DNA from: DSUN01 sp035527715
Lineage (GTDB): Bacteria > Planctomycetota > PUPC01 > DSUN01
Assembly: GCA_035527715.1 (NCBI GenBank)
Contig: DATKZY010000017.1
Location: forward strand, 1 to 12,635
DNA: 12,635 nt
Direction of reading: 5' to 3'
A program made the position numbers and the translations under genes. The notes under the pieces were generated by a model that saw nothing but the letters and a program-made list of their open reading frames with translations, did not search any database and was not told the origin of the DNA. Below, in pieces: positions 1-6,852 of this stretch (positions within the stretch are counted from its first letter, which is position 1; each line of letters starts with the position of its first letter).

Positions 1-1361
1 AGGTTCAGCACGCACAGGTTGCCGCCGGGCGTCCACGCGCTGTTGATGTACTCGGTGTAGTAGTGGTTGGCGCTGTAGGTAAGGCGCTTGACGAAGACGA
101 CCTCATCGAAGTCGAGCAGCGGATTGCGGGTGACGAGGGCCTCGCGGCGGAGGGTTTCCACGCCCTGCTTCCAGGCCTCGAGGTCCTGGGCGGTGGCTTC
201 GCCGCCGGCCCACTTGGCGGCCTGCTGCTCGAGAGCGTCGAGGCGGTCGAGCAGCGCGTCGCGCTCGGCCTTGTCCGGGTAGAGGGCCTTGATGTTGGCG
301 CGCAGGCCGTCGAGGTCGAACGCGGCGACGTGCCGCAACGCCTCGGCATAGCGCCGCGAGGCGAGGTACAGCTCGCGCACCTTCGCGAGGGCCTCGGGCG
401 TGGCGGCGCGGTCGGCCAGCTCGCGAGCCTGACGGGCGAGGGCCTCGGGCCGCTCGATTGCCGCGGCGTAGCGGGAGGCCAGCTTCGCCCGGTCGCCCTG
501 CCAGATGCCGTCCGCGCGCTCCCAGGCCATCTCCTGGCGCGAGGCGGCATCGGCGAAGTCGCGCTCCAGCAGGACCCAGAGGCGGTCGGCGGGCCTCGTC
601 CCGCCCTCGGGCAGGGCCAGGCCGCCGCGGCCGTCGAGGCGAATGGCCTTCCCTGCCTTGCCCTCGACGAGCGAGGCGCCCTGCGGGATGGCCGCGTCGT
701 TGCCGTTGCCCGTCGCGTCGGTGCCGTCGGCGTCAAACGTCCAGCGGGCGACGAGCCCCGCCTGCGGCTTCTCGCGGTCGGCCAGCACCTCGGCGTCGCC
801 GAGCGCCCGGGCGTAGACGCGCACGTCGTCGAGGTCGCCCTTGAGGTGGCTGGGCTGCGGGAAGTTGGGCGAGGTGGTGCCGAGCCTGGCCACGTGGCCG
901 GCGGGGTCGGGCTGGAAGTCGAGGGTGCCCGTGGCGTCGGGCTGGCCGTCCACGTAGAAGCTCAGCCGCTCGCCCTTCGTCACCGCCACGTGATGCCACT
1001 GGCCGTCGGCGACCCGGGCACGGCCGTTCACACAGCCGACCCAGCCGATGTCGAAGGCGAGCTTGCCGCCGCTGATGAAGAAGCTCTTGCCCTGGCGCGC
1101 CCAGTTGCCTTGGGCGGGCGCCGTGGCGAAGATCGTGCCGCCGGCCGTCGTGCGCACCCAGGCCGTGACGGTGAAGGGCGAGCGGCCGAGGTTGGGCAGC
1201 GGCACCCGCTTCGCCGCGGCCGGCTGCTCGCGGGCCATGGCATCAAGCGACGCGCGGGCCGTCTCGTGCCAAGTGGCCTTCTTCCCGTACCAGGCCGGGC
1301 GCTCGCCCGCCGCGAGGGCGCAGGCGGCGAAGGCGATGGCGGCAGCGGCCATTCGTCGCAT
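1..1361 (-). CDS. Secreted LamG-domain protein, 3' end cut by window edge
   Basis: This is 453 codons read without a stop from ATG at 1361 to the left edge. A signal peptide spans about residues 1-18 (MRRM followed by an Ala-rich core). A LamG/concanavalin A-like domain covers about 55-195, with the typical DGQWHHVAVT (119-128) and FYVDGQPDATG (135-145) strands and DLDDVRVYARAL near its end. Residues 202-250 resemble the beginning of a second LamG unit (GLVARWTFD, then GKAGKAIRLDG). A helical, Ala- and Arg-rich stretch follows (260-410). The last 40 residues (NPLLDFDEVVFVKR, then NHYYTEY and GGNLCVLN) recall, from memory, the segment before the propeller in large planctomycete secreted proteins of the hydrazine-synthase-alpha-like type, so a long C-terminal part is probably missing. 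The start is supported by a GGGGGTGGTG ribosome site, and the gene lies 19 bp after the peptidase-like gene. Role: probably glycan binding outside the cytoplasm. Substrate unknown. Confidence 0.85.
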   Translation of the reverse strand, partial: MRRMAAAAIAFAACALAAGERPAWYGKKATWHETARASLDAMAREQPAAAKRVPLPNLGRSPFTVTAWVRTTAGGTIFATAPAQGNWARQGKSFFISGGKLAFDIGWVGCVNGRARVADGQWHHVAVTKGERLSFYVDGQPDATGTLDFQPDPAGHVARLGTTSPNFPQPSHLKGDLDDVRVYARALGDAEVLADREKPQAGLVARWTFDADGTDATGNGNDAAIPQGASLVEGKAGKAIRLDGRGGLALPEGGTRPADRLWVLLERDFADAASRQEMAWERADGIWQGDRAKLASRYAAAIERPEALARQARELADRAATPEALAKVRELYLASRRYAEALRHVAAFDLDGLRANIKALYPDKAERDALLDRLDALEQQAAKWAGGEATAQDLEAWKQGVETLRREALVTRNPLLDFDEVVFVKRLTYSANHYYTEYINSAWTPGGNLCVLN

Positions 1362-1380
1362 CTCACCACCCCCTTCGCGG

Positions 1381-2220
1381 TTACGGCAGCTCGACGGCGA
1401 GGAGCCGGGCGATCTCGCGGATGAAGCCCTTGTGCTTCCGAGGGGACTGGGCACACCAGTCGGCCAGGTAGACAGGGAAGCTCCTGGCGCCGCCCGTGTC
1501 GCCCGCGTTGAGGTATTGCACGGCCTCCCAGTGCTCGGGCGCCTTCTCGAAGAGGGGCAGGAGCGCGACGGAGACGATGCGGTTCTTCTCGCGGATGCCC
1601 GCGTTCTTGCTCAACTCGGGCAGGTTCTGCTTCAGCCAGTCGGGGAGCGTCGTGCCCTGGGGGAGCTGCCCCTGCTTCACCAGGTCGTCGGCATAGCTCT
1701 GGAGGGACTTCGAGAAGTCGCGCCAGTTGGGATACGGCGGCTGGGTCTGCCAGCTCCTGGCCATGGCCCGGATGGCGAAGATCGAGGCCAGCTCGCACAG
1801 CGACTCCTCGAACCACTTGTTCGCCTTGTCGCCCTCGCGGAAGTTGCACAGGATGTGGCAGAACTCATGGGCGAATTGATAGGCGTACTGGCACCAGAAG
1901 GTCTTGCCGGTGGCGAGGCGGACCCTGTATTCGCCCTTCGGCCCGCGCTGGAAGATGGTGATGGGGCCGCCCTTGGGCTCGACCAGGATGGGCGGCATCT
2001 CGCGCTCGGGGAAGAAGCGCCACAGCTCGCCCGCGGCGGAGGCGAGCACCGCGTGCACGTCGGCCAGGCTGGCCTCCCACTGCTTCGTCTCCGCGGGGCG
2101 GATGACGAGCTTGTGGGCCGCCGGCGGGGCATCCGCGGCGCCCGGCTCCGCCGCCAAGGCACCCAGGCCCACGGCCAGCGCGAGGAGCACGCTGCCAGGC
2201 AATGCCGTCTTCACAGGCAC
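1381..2220 (-). CDS. Secreted HExxH metallopeptidase-like protein
   Basis: This gene encodes 279 residues. The N-terminus (about 1-24) is a signal peptide ending ALAAEPG, so the protein is exported. The central motif FAHEFCHILCNF places HEFCH at 118-122, followed by KWFEESLCELAS at 135-146. This is the layout of gluzincin zinc peptidases: two His ligands and a catalytic Glu, then a Glu ligand (E138 or E139) on the next helix. The rest (a Trp- and Pro-rich middle, and a helical C-terminus holding WCAQSPRKHKGF) is not recognised. The start at 2220 is preceded by ACAGGAGGCCCCT, a clear ribosome site. The leader upstream is a 9-bp repeat tract that runs directly into that site. The gene lies 19 bp before the LamG gene and is probably co-transcribed with it. 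Seen: the motif and export signal. Inferred: peptidase activity; a non-catalytic relative cannot be excluded. Confidence 0.8.
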   Translation of the reverse strand: MPVKTALPGSVLLALAVGLGALAAEPGAADAPPAAHKLVIRPAETKQWEASLADVHAVLASAAGELWRFFPEREMPPILVEPKGGPITIFQRGPKGEYRVRLATGKTFWCQYAYQFAHEFCHILCNFREGDKANKWFEESLCELASIFAIRAMARSWQTQPPYPNWRDFSKSLQSYADDLVKQGQLPQGTTLPDWLKQNLPELSKNAGIREKNRIVSVALLPLFEKAPEHWEAVQYLNAGDTGGARSFPVYLADWCAQSPRKHKGFIREIARLLAVELP

Positions 2221-2231
2221 AGGGGCCTCCT

Positions 2232-2267
2232 GTCCTATCGGACCTATGGGACCAATGGCACGAACGA
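2232..2267. repeat. Degenerate 9-bp repeat tract, GTCCYWTNG type
   Basis: Four 9-bp steps occupy most of the gap between the cupin and peptidase-like genes: GTCCTATCG, GACCTATGG, GACCAATGG and a worn CACGAACGA. Read on the minus strand they give GTCCCATAG and GTCCGATAG, the same unit type as the tracts at 6665-6747 and 9199-9225. The last unit abuts the ribosome site of the peptidase-like gene. There is no matching second arm here, so it should not fold into a long hairpin. Confidence 0.65.
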
Positions 2268-2277
2268 GGCCGCGCGG

Positions 2278-2949
2278 TCACTTCCCCAGGAAGTTGTCGT
2301 TCATCTTGAGGTCCGAATGGCGCACGGCGCTGTCGGCGTGGACGTTGGCCACCTCGGTGATGATGGCGCCGTACGGCCCGGCAAGCTGCCAGTGGCGCGA
2401 GCCCGCCTTGCCGAGCGGCACGAAGTCGCCGGGCCGGGCCACGACCTCGTGCTTGGTCAGCGTGGTGCCGTTCATGTGGCACTTGGGCACGACGACGGTG
2501 GGGCCGAGGTTGGCCTCGCCCTCGCCGACGATGTGCGACAGGCCGTAGCGCACCAGCCAGCCCTCCATCTTCTGGGGAAGCCGGTCCGGCTTCTCGTGCC
2601 AGTGCTCGGGCAGCATCTGGCCAGGGAGCAGGTAGATGTCCATCAGCATGTACTGGTCCTTCTCGTTGTTCACCCACATGCGGGCGGCGAGGCCGAGCTT
2701 GGTGAACTGGCCCGCGCCGTAGTCGGACGCCCAGAGCTTCTCCCGCATCTCCTTGTACACGGGGTAGCCGTGGTAGCGCATGAGCGCGATGTAGGCGTCC
2801 TTGGCCCGCTCGACCTGGAACTTGCCAGCCTCGTCGTAGAAGTACGAGTTGTCGAACTGGATGGTGGCGTAGCGGCCCGCCGGCGTCGTGCAGCCGGCGA
2901 GCAGGGCCAGGCCCGTCAACACCCCCAACACAGCCACGCGCGTCCTCAT
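2278..2949 (-). CDS. Cupin-domain lipoprotein, sugar-isomerase-like
   Basis: This gene encodes 223 residues. The N-terminus ends in a lipobox LLAGC with the lipidated Cys at 20, so the protein should be membrane-anchored outside the cytoplasm. A cupin first motif is visible as PGQMLPEHWH (109-118, G-x5-H-x-H) with a later Glu at 129. The second motif region is VVARPGDFVPLGKAGSRHW (169-187) with H186. The last strand, TEVANVHADSAVRHSD (198-213), recalls D-lyxose/D-mannose-type sugar isomerases of the cupin superfamily, which are of similar length. That resemblance is from memory and the sugar is unknown. The start at 2949 is chosen for the strong AAAGGAGAG site and the signal sequence. An in-frame extension upstream runs inside the kinase gene. 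It lies 14 bp after the kinase stop, so it is almost certainly in the same operon. A lipoprotein form is odd for a catabolic isomerase; it could instead be a sugar-binding or epimerising protein. Confidence 0.8.
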   Translation of the reverse strand: MRTRVAVLGVLTGLALLAGCTTPAGRYATIQFDNSYFYDEAGKFQVERAKDAYIALMRYHGYPVYKEMREKLWASDYGAGQFTKLGLAARMWVNNEKDQYMLMDIYLLPGQMLPEHWHEKPDRLPQKMEGWLVRYGLSHIVGEGEANLGPTVVVPKCHMNGTTLTKHEVVARPGDFVPLGKAGSRHWQLAGPYGAIITEVANVHADSAVRHSDLKMNDNFLGK

Positions 2950-2963
2950 CGGTCTCTCCTTTC

Positions 2964-4478
2964 TCAACGGAATGCTGCCCACACGGAGTCCAGGGCACGA
3001 ATGGTCTGATGGTAGCGCTCGAACTTCGCGTCGTACAGGGCCTTGCGCGAGCGGTCGGGCTCCTGCCGCCGTGCGAACCGCACCATGGCCCCGACGGCCT
3101 CCTCGTAGCTCGCGTAGCAGCCGGCCGCCACGGCGGCCGCGATGGCCGCCCCCAGAGCGCCCAGCTCCGTCCCGTCCGGAATCTCCACCGGCGTCTGCAA
3201 CGCGTCGGCGAAGATCTGCACCCACGCCTCGCTGCGGGCCGCTCCCCCCGTGAGTCTGATCGTACCCGGCATGGCGCGAAACTTCAAGAGCCGTTCGATG
3301 TGCGTCCTGTGGCCGAACACGACGCCCTCGTAGATCGCCCGCAGCACGTGGCCGCGCGTGTGCCAGCCGTTCAGCCCGATGAAGCAGGCCTTGGCGTCCG
3401 GCCCCACGTTCGAGCCGTAGAGGAACGGCAGGAACGCGATGCTCGAGTCCTCGGGCTTCGTGGCCGCGACCAGCTCGTTGCAGACGTCGTAGACCGACTT
3501 CCCCTGCTTCTCGGCGAGGGCCCTTTCCGCGCCGAAGAACTCGGTGACGAACCACTCGAGGTTGCTGGCCGACGTGGCGCTGCCCTCGAGCATCAGGTAG
3601 AAGCCCGGGATGGCGTAGCAGGAGGTCATGAAGACGTCGTGGCTGACGACGGGCGTCTGCGAGATGTACTGGTTGTTGCCCCAGGTGCCGGCGATCATGC
3701 AGAGCTGGCTCTCGTCGGTGAGGCCGACGGCGAGGCCGCAGGCATCAATGTCGAACATCCCGCCGGCGACGGGCGTGCCCTCGGCGAGGCCGGTCTCGGC
3801 CGCGGCCTTCGCGGTGACCCGGCCCGCGATGTCGGCCGAGCGAATGAGCGGCGGCAGGAGCCGGCGCAGGTCGGCGATGCCGAACGTCGCGAGCAACGCG
3901 TCGTCGTAGGCCATCTTCGGCACGTCGAGCAGGCTGGTGCCCGAGAAGTCGGTGAGCTCCGCGGCCACCTCGCCCGTGAGCTGGTAGCGAATGTAGTCCT
4001 TCGCCATCAGCACCCAACGGGCGCGCTCGAGCGTCGCCGGCTCGTGCCGCTTGAGCCACAGCAGCAGCGCGTTGGGCTGGGCGGGCCAGATGCTCTGCGT
4101 CGTCTTGGGCAGCACCGCCTTGTCCACGCCCGCGGCCAGCCATTCGTCCACGATGTCGCGGGCACGCGAGTCGGTGGACATGATGGCGTCGCGGACCGGC
4201 TCGCCGGCCTCGTTGACGAGATAGAGGCCGTTGCCGTGGCCCGCGCAGGCCACGCAGGCGACGTCGGCAGGGGCGATGGCCGCCGCGGCGATGACCTCGC
4301 GGATGACGGCGGCCGTCGAGGCCCACATCTCGGGCACGTTGCGCTCGAGGTGGCCCGGCTTGGGCGTAAGCGTCTCGGTCTTCCGCGATGCCACGGCGAC
4401 CTCGTGGCCGTCGAGCGTGAAGAGGGCCGCCTTGGACATCGTGCACCCGTTGTCGGTGCCGAGCAGGTACTTGGGCAT
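2964..4478 (-). CDS. FGGY-family carbohydrate kinase, L-xylulose-kinase-like
   Basis: This is a full-length cytoplasmic kinase of 504 residues, the usual FGGY size. The first phosphate loop is YLLGTDNGCTMSKAALF (4-20). The catalytic Asp is expected at D243 in GGMFDIDACGLA, the second phosphate motif is AGTWGNN (263-269), and the adenosine region is RLTGGAARSEAWVQIFAD (408-425). Overall it resembles E. coli LyxK (L-xylulose kinase): the segments PGHLERNVPEMW, SNLEWF, FLPFLYGSN and AIYEGVVFGHRTH have close counterparts there. It would phosphorylate a ketopentose or related ketose with ATP. D-xylulose, erythritol and other sugars remain possible because FGGY specificity is hard to read. The start at 4478 has an AGGAG site that overlaps the stop of the permease gene 11 bp upstream, so the two genes are tightly coupled. 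Confidence 0.9.
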   Translation of the reverse strand: MPKYLLGTDNGCTMSKAALFTLDGHEVAVASRKTETLTPKPGHLERNVPEMWASTAAVIREVIAAAAIAPADVACVACAGHGNGLYLVNEAGEPVRDAIMSTDSRARDIVDEWLAAGVDKAVLPKTTQSIWPAQPNALLLWLKRHEPATLERARWVLMAKDYIRYQLTGEVAAELTDFSGTSLLDVPKMAYDDALLATFGIADLRRLLPPLIRSADIAGRVTAKAAAETGLAEGTPVAGGMFDIDACGLAVGLTDESQLCMIAGTWGNNQYISQTPVVSHDVFMTSCYAIPGFYLMLEGSATSASNLEWFVTEFFGAERALAEKQGKSVYDVCNELVAATKPEDSSIAFLPFLYGSNVGPDAKACFIGLNGWHTRGHVLRAIYEGVVFGHRTHIERLLKFRAMPGTIRLTGGAARSEAWVQIFADALQTPVEIPDGTELGALGAAIAAAVAAGCYASYEEAVGAMVRFARRQEPDRSRKALYDAKFERYHQTIRALDSVWAAFR

Positions 4479-4489
4479 GGCGGAGACTC

Positions 4490-5749
4490 CTATTGCTCCC
4501 CTGCGCCGGCGGCCGGCATTGCGGGGGTCTTCTTCTCCCAGAAGAACAGCACGAACCCGACCAGGACGGCCGCGGAGAGGGCGATCATGACGAGCCAGAT
4601 GGAGTCCCAACGCTTCTGGACCACGCCCTCGACGGTCTTGACGACCTTGAGCCGCTCGATGATCCTGCCGTTGATGAAGTTGGCCACGATCAGCCCCAGC
4701 CCGAAAGTCACGAGGAAGATGAAGCCCTGGGCCTGCGCCCGCATCTCCTTGGGCGCCCGCCGGTTGATGTAGACCTGTCCCCCGACGAAGAAGAAGCCGT
4801 AGATCAGGCCGTGGACCAGGATGCCGGCGTACATGAGCCATGTCTCGTCGAGCACGCCGCTGCCCCAGTAGGCCGTGTAGCGCGCGAGCAGGGCCACGAG
4901 CCCGACCGTCATGGCCCACTTGACCCCCAGCCGCGCCAGCGCCAGCGGCACGAAGAGCATGAAGATGATCTCGAGGGCGCGCCCGAGATACGTCGTCCAC
5001 GTGATCAGCGTGAACCCCTTGTCGCCCAGGAAGTCGCCGAAGTAGCTCCAGTCAATCCCGAAGGGAATCATGACGAGCAGCGAGGCGAGGATGAAGATCG
5101 CGAAGAAGGGGTCTTTCATCAGGGTGATCGAGCGAAGCCCCAGGGCATCAATGATCGAGAACGGCTGGCCCTTGGCCGGCGGCGGCGTGTTCGGAATGGT
5201 CAGGGCCACCACCGCGCCCACGAGGCTCACCACCGCGCCGCAAACCATCGGGATGTTCATCCCCTGAATCGTCGTGCCGTCAATCTTCACGCCGAACAGG
5301 TGCAACGCGACCACACTGAAGACGACCGACGAGAACCAGCCCAGCGAGCCGAACACGCGGATCTGCGGGAACTTCTCCTCCGGGCTGTTCGCCATCGCGA
5401 TCGCGCTCGTGAGGCCCCACGTGGGCATGTAGCAGAGCATGTAGGCCAGCAGCACGACGAACACCGCCGTCGGGTCCTTCAGCACCGCGGCCACGAAGAG
5501 CAGGATGCCGCCGAGGAGGTTCACGGCGAACAGCACCCGCTGGCTCGCGAAGTACCGGTCCGCCACCATGCCGATGATGGGCGAGGCCAGGCACCCGATC
5601 GCCATCGAGCTGAGGATGAGCGACTTCTGCCAACTGCCCATCCCCGCGAACGTCTCCAGGTAGGGCGAGAGCTGCTGCCAGAAGACGGCGAAGAGCATGA
5701 ACTGGAGAAACATCATGGCACTCAGCCGGATTCGGATGCCCAGCGGCAT
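4490..5749 (-). CDS. MFS permease, nucleoside/sugar:H+ symporter-like
   Basis: This is a 419-residue integral membrane protein with about 12 hydrophobic segments. After the second segment it carries the MFS loop motif, G60-x3-D64-R65 with R71 (GMVADRYFASQR). A hydrophilic central loop (PNTPPPAKGQPFS) separates the two halves. The pattern, including FWQQLSPYLETF at 23-34 and GGQVYINRRAPKEMRAQAQG in the second half, resembles the NupG/YegT-type nucleoside:H+ symporter branch. Members of that branch next to sugar kinases often carry sugars or polyols instead. It is placed directly before the FGGY kinase, so its substrate is probably the kinase substrate or its reduced form. The start at 5749 has an AAAGGGAGAC ribosome site. 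The C-terminal tail after the last helix (KKTPAMPAAGAGEQ) is short and soluble. The transported compound is inferred only from context. Confidence 0.88.
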   Translation of the reverse strand: MPLGIRIRLSAMMFLQFMLFAVFWQQLSPYLETFAGMGSWQKSLILSSMAIGCLASPIIGMVADRYFASQRVLFAVNLLGGILLFVAAVLKDPTAVFVVLLAYMLCYMPTWGLTSAIAMANSPEEKFPQIRVFGSLGWFSSVVFSVVALHLFGVKIDGTTIQGMNIPMVCGAVVSLVGAVVALTIPNTPPPAKGQPFSIIDALGLRSITLMKDPFFAIFILASLLVMIPFGIDWSYFGDFLGDKGFTLITWTTYLGRALEIIFMLFVPLALARLGVKWAMTVGLVALLARYTAYWGSGVLDETWLMYAGILVHGLIYGFFFVGGQVYINRRAPKEMRAQAQGFIFLVTFGLGLIVANFINGRIIERLKVVKTVEGVVQKRWDSIWLVMIALSAAVLVGFVLFFWEKKTPAMPAAGAGEQ

Positions 5750-5790
5750 GCTCGTCTCCCTTTCTCAGGGCGGCCATTGGCCGCAGCCAA

Positions 5791-5877
5791 GGGGGATGAA
5801 TGGATGGGTGGAGGAGTGGATGGATGCAAGAGGCCACGCTCTGGCAATCATCCAATCATCCATTCATCCACCCATCC
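5791..5877. repeat. GGAT-rich hairpin element, copy 1
   Basis: The arm at 5802-5826 (units GGATGGGT, GGAGGAGT, GGATGGATG) is largely the reverse complement of the arm at 5849-5877 (CATCCAATCATCC, then ATTCATCCACCCATCC), around a centre at 5827-5848. The first 22 bases (5791-5812) and the stretch 5849-5870 recur exactly at 11949-11970 and 12019-12040, while the centres differ. It fills the gap between the SDR stop (5883) and the permease leader. A separate small palindrome, GCGGCCATTGGCCGC, sits beside it at 5770-5784. It may stabilise or punctuate the transcript. No T-run follows on the minus strand. Confidence 0.8.
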
Positions 5878-5882
5878 AGTCT

Positions 5883-6644
5883 TCAGTGCATGGCCAGACC
5901 ACCGCTGACGTCCACCGTCGCGCCGGTCATGTAGCTGGCCCGATCGGACGCCACGAACACCACCACGCTCGCCACCTCGTCCACGCTGCCGATGCGGTGC
6001 ATCGGCACGCGGCTCTCGAACTTCTCGCGATTCGCGTCAATGACCTCCTTCAGCATTTCGGTGTACATCAGGCCAGGGGCCACGCAGTTCACGGCGATGC
6101 CGTGGGGCGCCATCTCGCGGGCGAGCGAGATGGTGAACGAGATGATCGCCCCCTTGCTCGCGTCGTAGGCCGTCTTGCCCGACTGCGAGCCGCGGAACGC
6201 CGCCTGCGACGAGATGTTCACGATCCGCCCGGTCCGCTTTGCAGCTCTGAGCCGCCGCACCATCTCGCGGCAGCACAGGAACGTGCCGGTCATGTTGATG
6301 CCGAACGCGCGCTCCCAGGTCTCCAGCGGCGTGTCGGCCGTGGGGCAGGCGGGCGCCACCGCCGCGTTGTTCACCAGCACGTCGAGCGGGCCGAGCCTCG
6401 CCTCGACCTCGTCGAACATCCGAATCACTTCGGCCTCGACCGCGATGTCGGCGAGGACCGCGATGGCCTCGACGCCGTGCTTCTCGCGTATCTCGCGCGC
6501 CGTCGCCTCGGCCTTGTCGGGGTTGCGGTGGTAGTTCACGGCCACCTTCGCCCCCTCGGCCGCGAGGCCCAGCGCAATCGCCTTGCCCAGGCCGTGCGAG
6601 GCGCCGGTGACGAGGGCGACCTTGCCGCTCAGATGCAGGTCCAT
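5883..6644 (-). CDS. SDR-family oxidoreductase, FabG-like
   Basis: This is a classical short-chain dehydrogenase of 253 residues. The nucleotide-binding loop is VTGASHGLG (12-20). NNAAV follows at 92-96, then catalytic N117 in GINMTG, Ser145/146 in NISSQ, and Y160 with K164 in TAYDASKG. Strand 2 ends in VNYHRN rather than an acidic residue, which in this family favours NADP(H). The C-terminus is YMTGATVDVSGGLAMH, close in form to that of the other SDR at 9967-10740 (YMTGQAINVTGGREMH). It would interconvert an alcohol and a ketone, probably of the cluster's sugar or polyol. A role in fatty acid synthesis is unlikely from the context. The start at 6644 has GGAG at 6651-6654, six bases upstream. 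Just above that ribosome site stands a 34-bp hairpin made of 9-bp repeats. Confidence 0.9.
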   Translation of the reverse strand: MDLHLSGKVALVTGASHGLGKAIALGLAAEGAKVAVNYHRNPDKAEATAREIREKHGVEAIAVLADIAVEAEVIRMFDEVEARLGPLDVLVNNAAVAPACPTADTPLETWERAFGINMTGTFLCCREMVRRLRAAKRTGRIVNISSQAAFRGSQSGKTAYDASKGAIISFTISLAREMAPHGIAVNCVAPGLMYTEMLKEVIDANREKFESRVPMHRIGSVDEVASVVVFVASDRASYMTGATVDVSGGLAMH

Positions 6645-6664
6645 TTCGGTCTCCGCAGCTCCTC

Positions 6665-6747
6665 ATAGGACTGATAGGACGGATAGGACCGATAGGACAT
6701 TGCGTGCTTGCCCGTCCCATCGGTCCTATCCGTCCTATCGGTCCTAT
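6665..6747. repeat. Long hairpin of 9-bp repeats (GTCCYWTNG)
   Basis: The left arm 6665-6698 is four 9-bp steps of ATAGGACNG. The right arm 6714-6747 is its reverse complement (GTCCCATCG, GTCCTATCC, GTCCTATCG, GTCCTAT) at 32 of 34 positions, across a 15-base loop. On the minus strand the hairpin lies in the leader of the SDR gene, about 10 bases before its ribosome site. It begins only two bases after the stop of the broken ADH tail. It could be a transcript-stability or attenuating hairpin, or a mobile repeat. It has no T-run, so intrinsic termination is doubtful. Confidence 0.85.
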
Positions 6748-6749
6748 TC

Positions 6750-6845
6750 CTATGGCCTCAGCACCACCCTCAACGACTCCCCACTCTACATCAGCTCGGA
6801 GGCCCTTACGAACTCGGCCAGCGGCGCCGCCACGCACCGCTGCAA
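6750..6845 (-). pseudogene. Broken C-terminal tail of a zinc alcohol dehydrogenase
   Basis: Directly after the SUMF gene stop, one minus-strand frame reads APLAEFVRASELM, a TAG stop (6786-6788), then SGESLRVVLRP and a second TAG at 6750-6752. The intact ADH at 8158-9195 ends LPLADFERAFALMQ, SGESLRVVLTP, stop. Counting by hand, 18 of the last 24 residues and 55 of the last 75 bases agree. Most base differences are third-position or synonymous (for example CTC/TTG and CGC/AGG), the mark of diverged coding DNA. The Gln codon CAG has become TAG. The match may extend upstream to a TTG at 6845 with one extra codon. No more of the gene is present, since the SUMF gene occupies the space. It cannot encode a working enzyme. 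Confidence 0.85.
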
Positions 6846-6852
6846 ATGCCTA

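Noticed and set aside
1048..3009. A 653-codon plus-strand open frame
   Set aside because: Antisense to the LamG, peptidase-like and cupin genes, all of which have signal sequences, ribosome sites and conserved motifs. It has none of these.
3009..5908. Long plus-strand open frames opposite the kinase and permease
   Set aside because: The opposite strand encodes clear FGGY and MFS proteins. These frames show only low-complexity His-, Arg- and Asp-rich sequence.
6665..6747. CRISPR array
   Set aside because: Units are 9 bp and contiguous with no spacers, and the two arrays are inverted relative to each other.
6645..6837. Collagen-like coding sequence (Gly-Pro-Ile repeats) in a minus-strand frame
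   Set aside because: The triplet-like peptide is only the 9-bp intergenic repeat translated. It has no start or ribosome site of its own and runs out of frame into the SDR gene.
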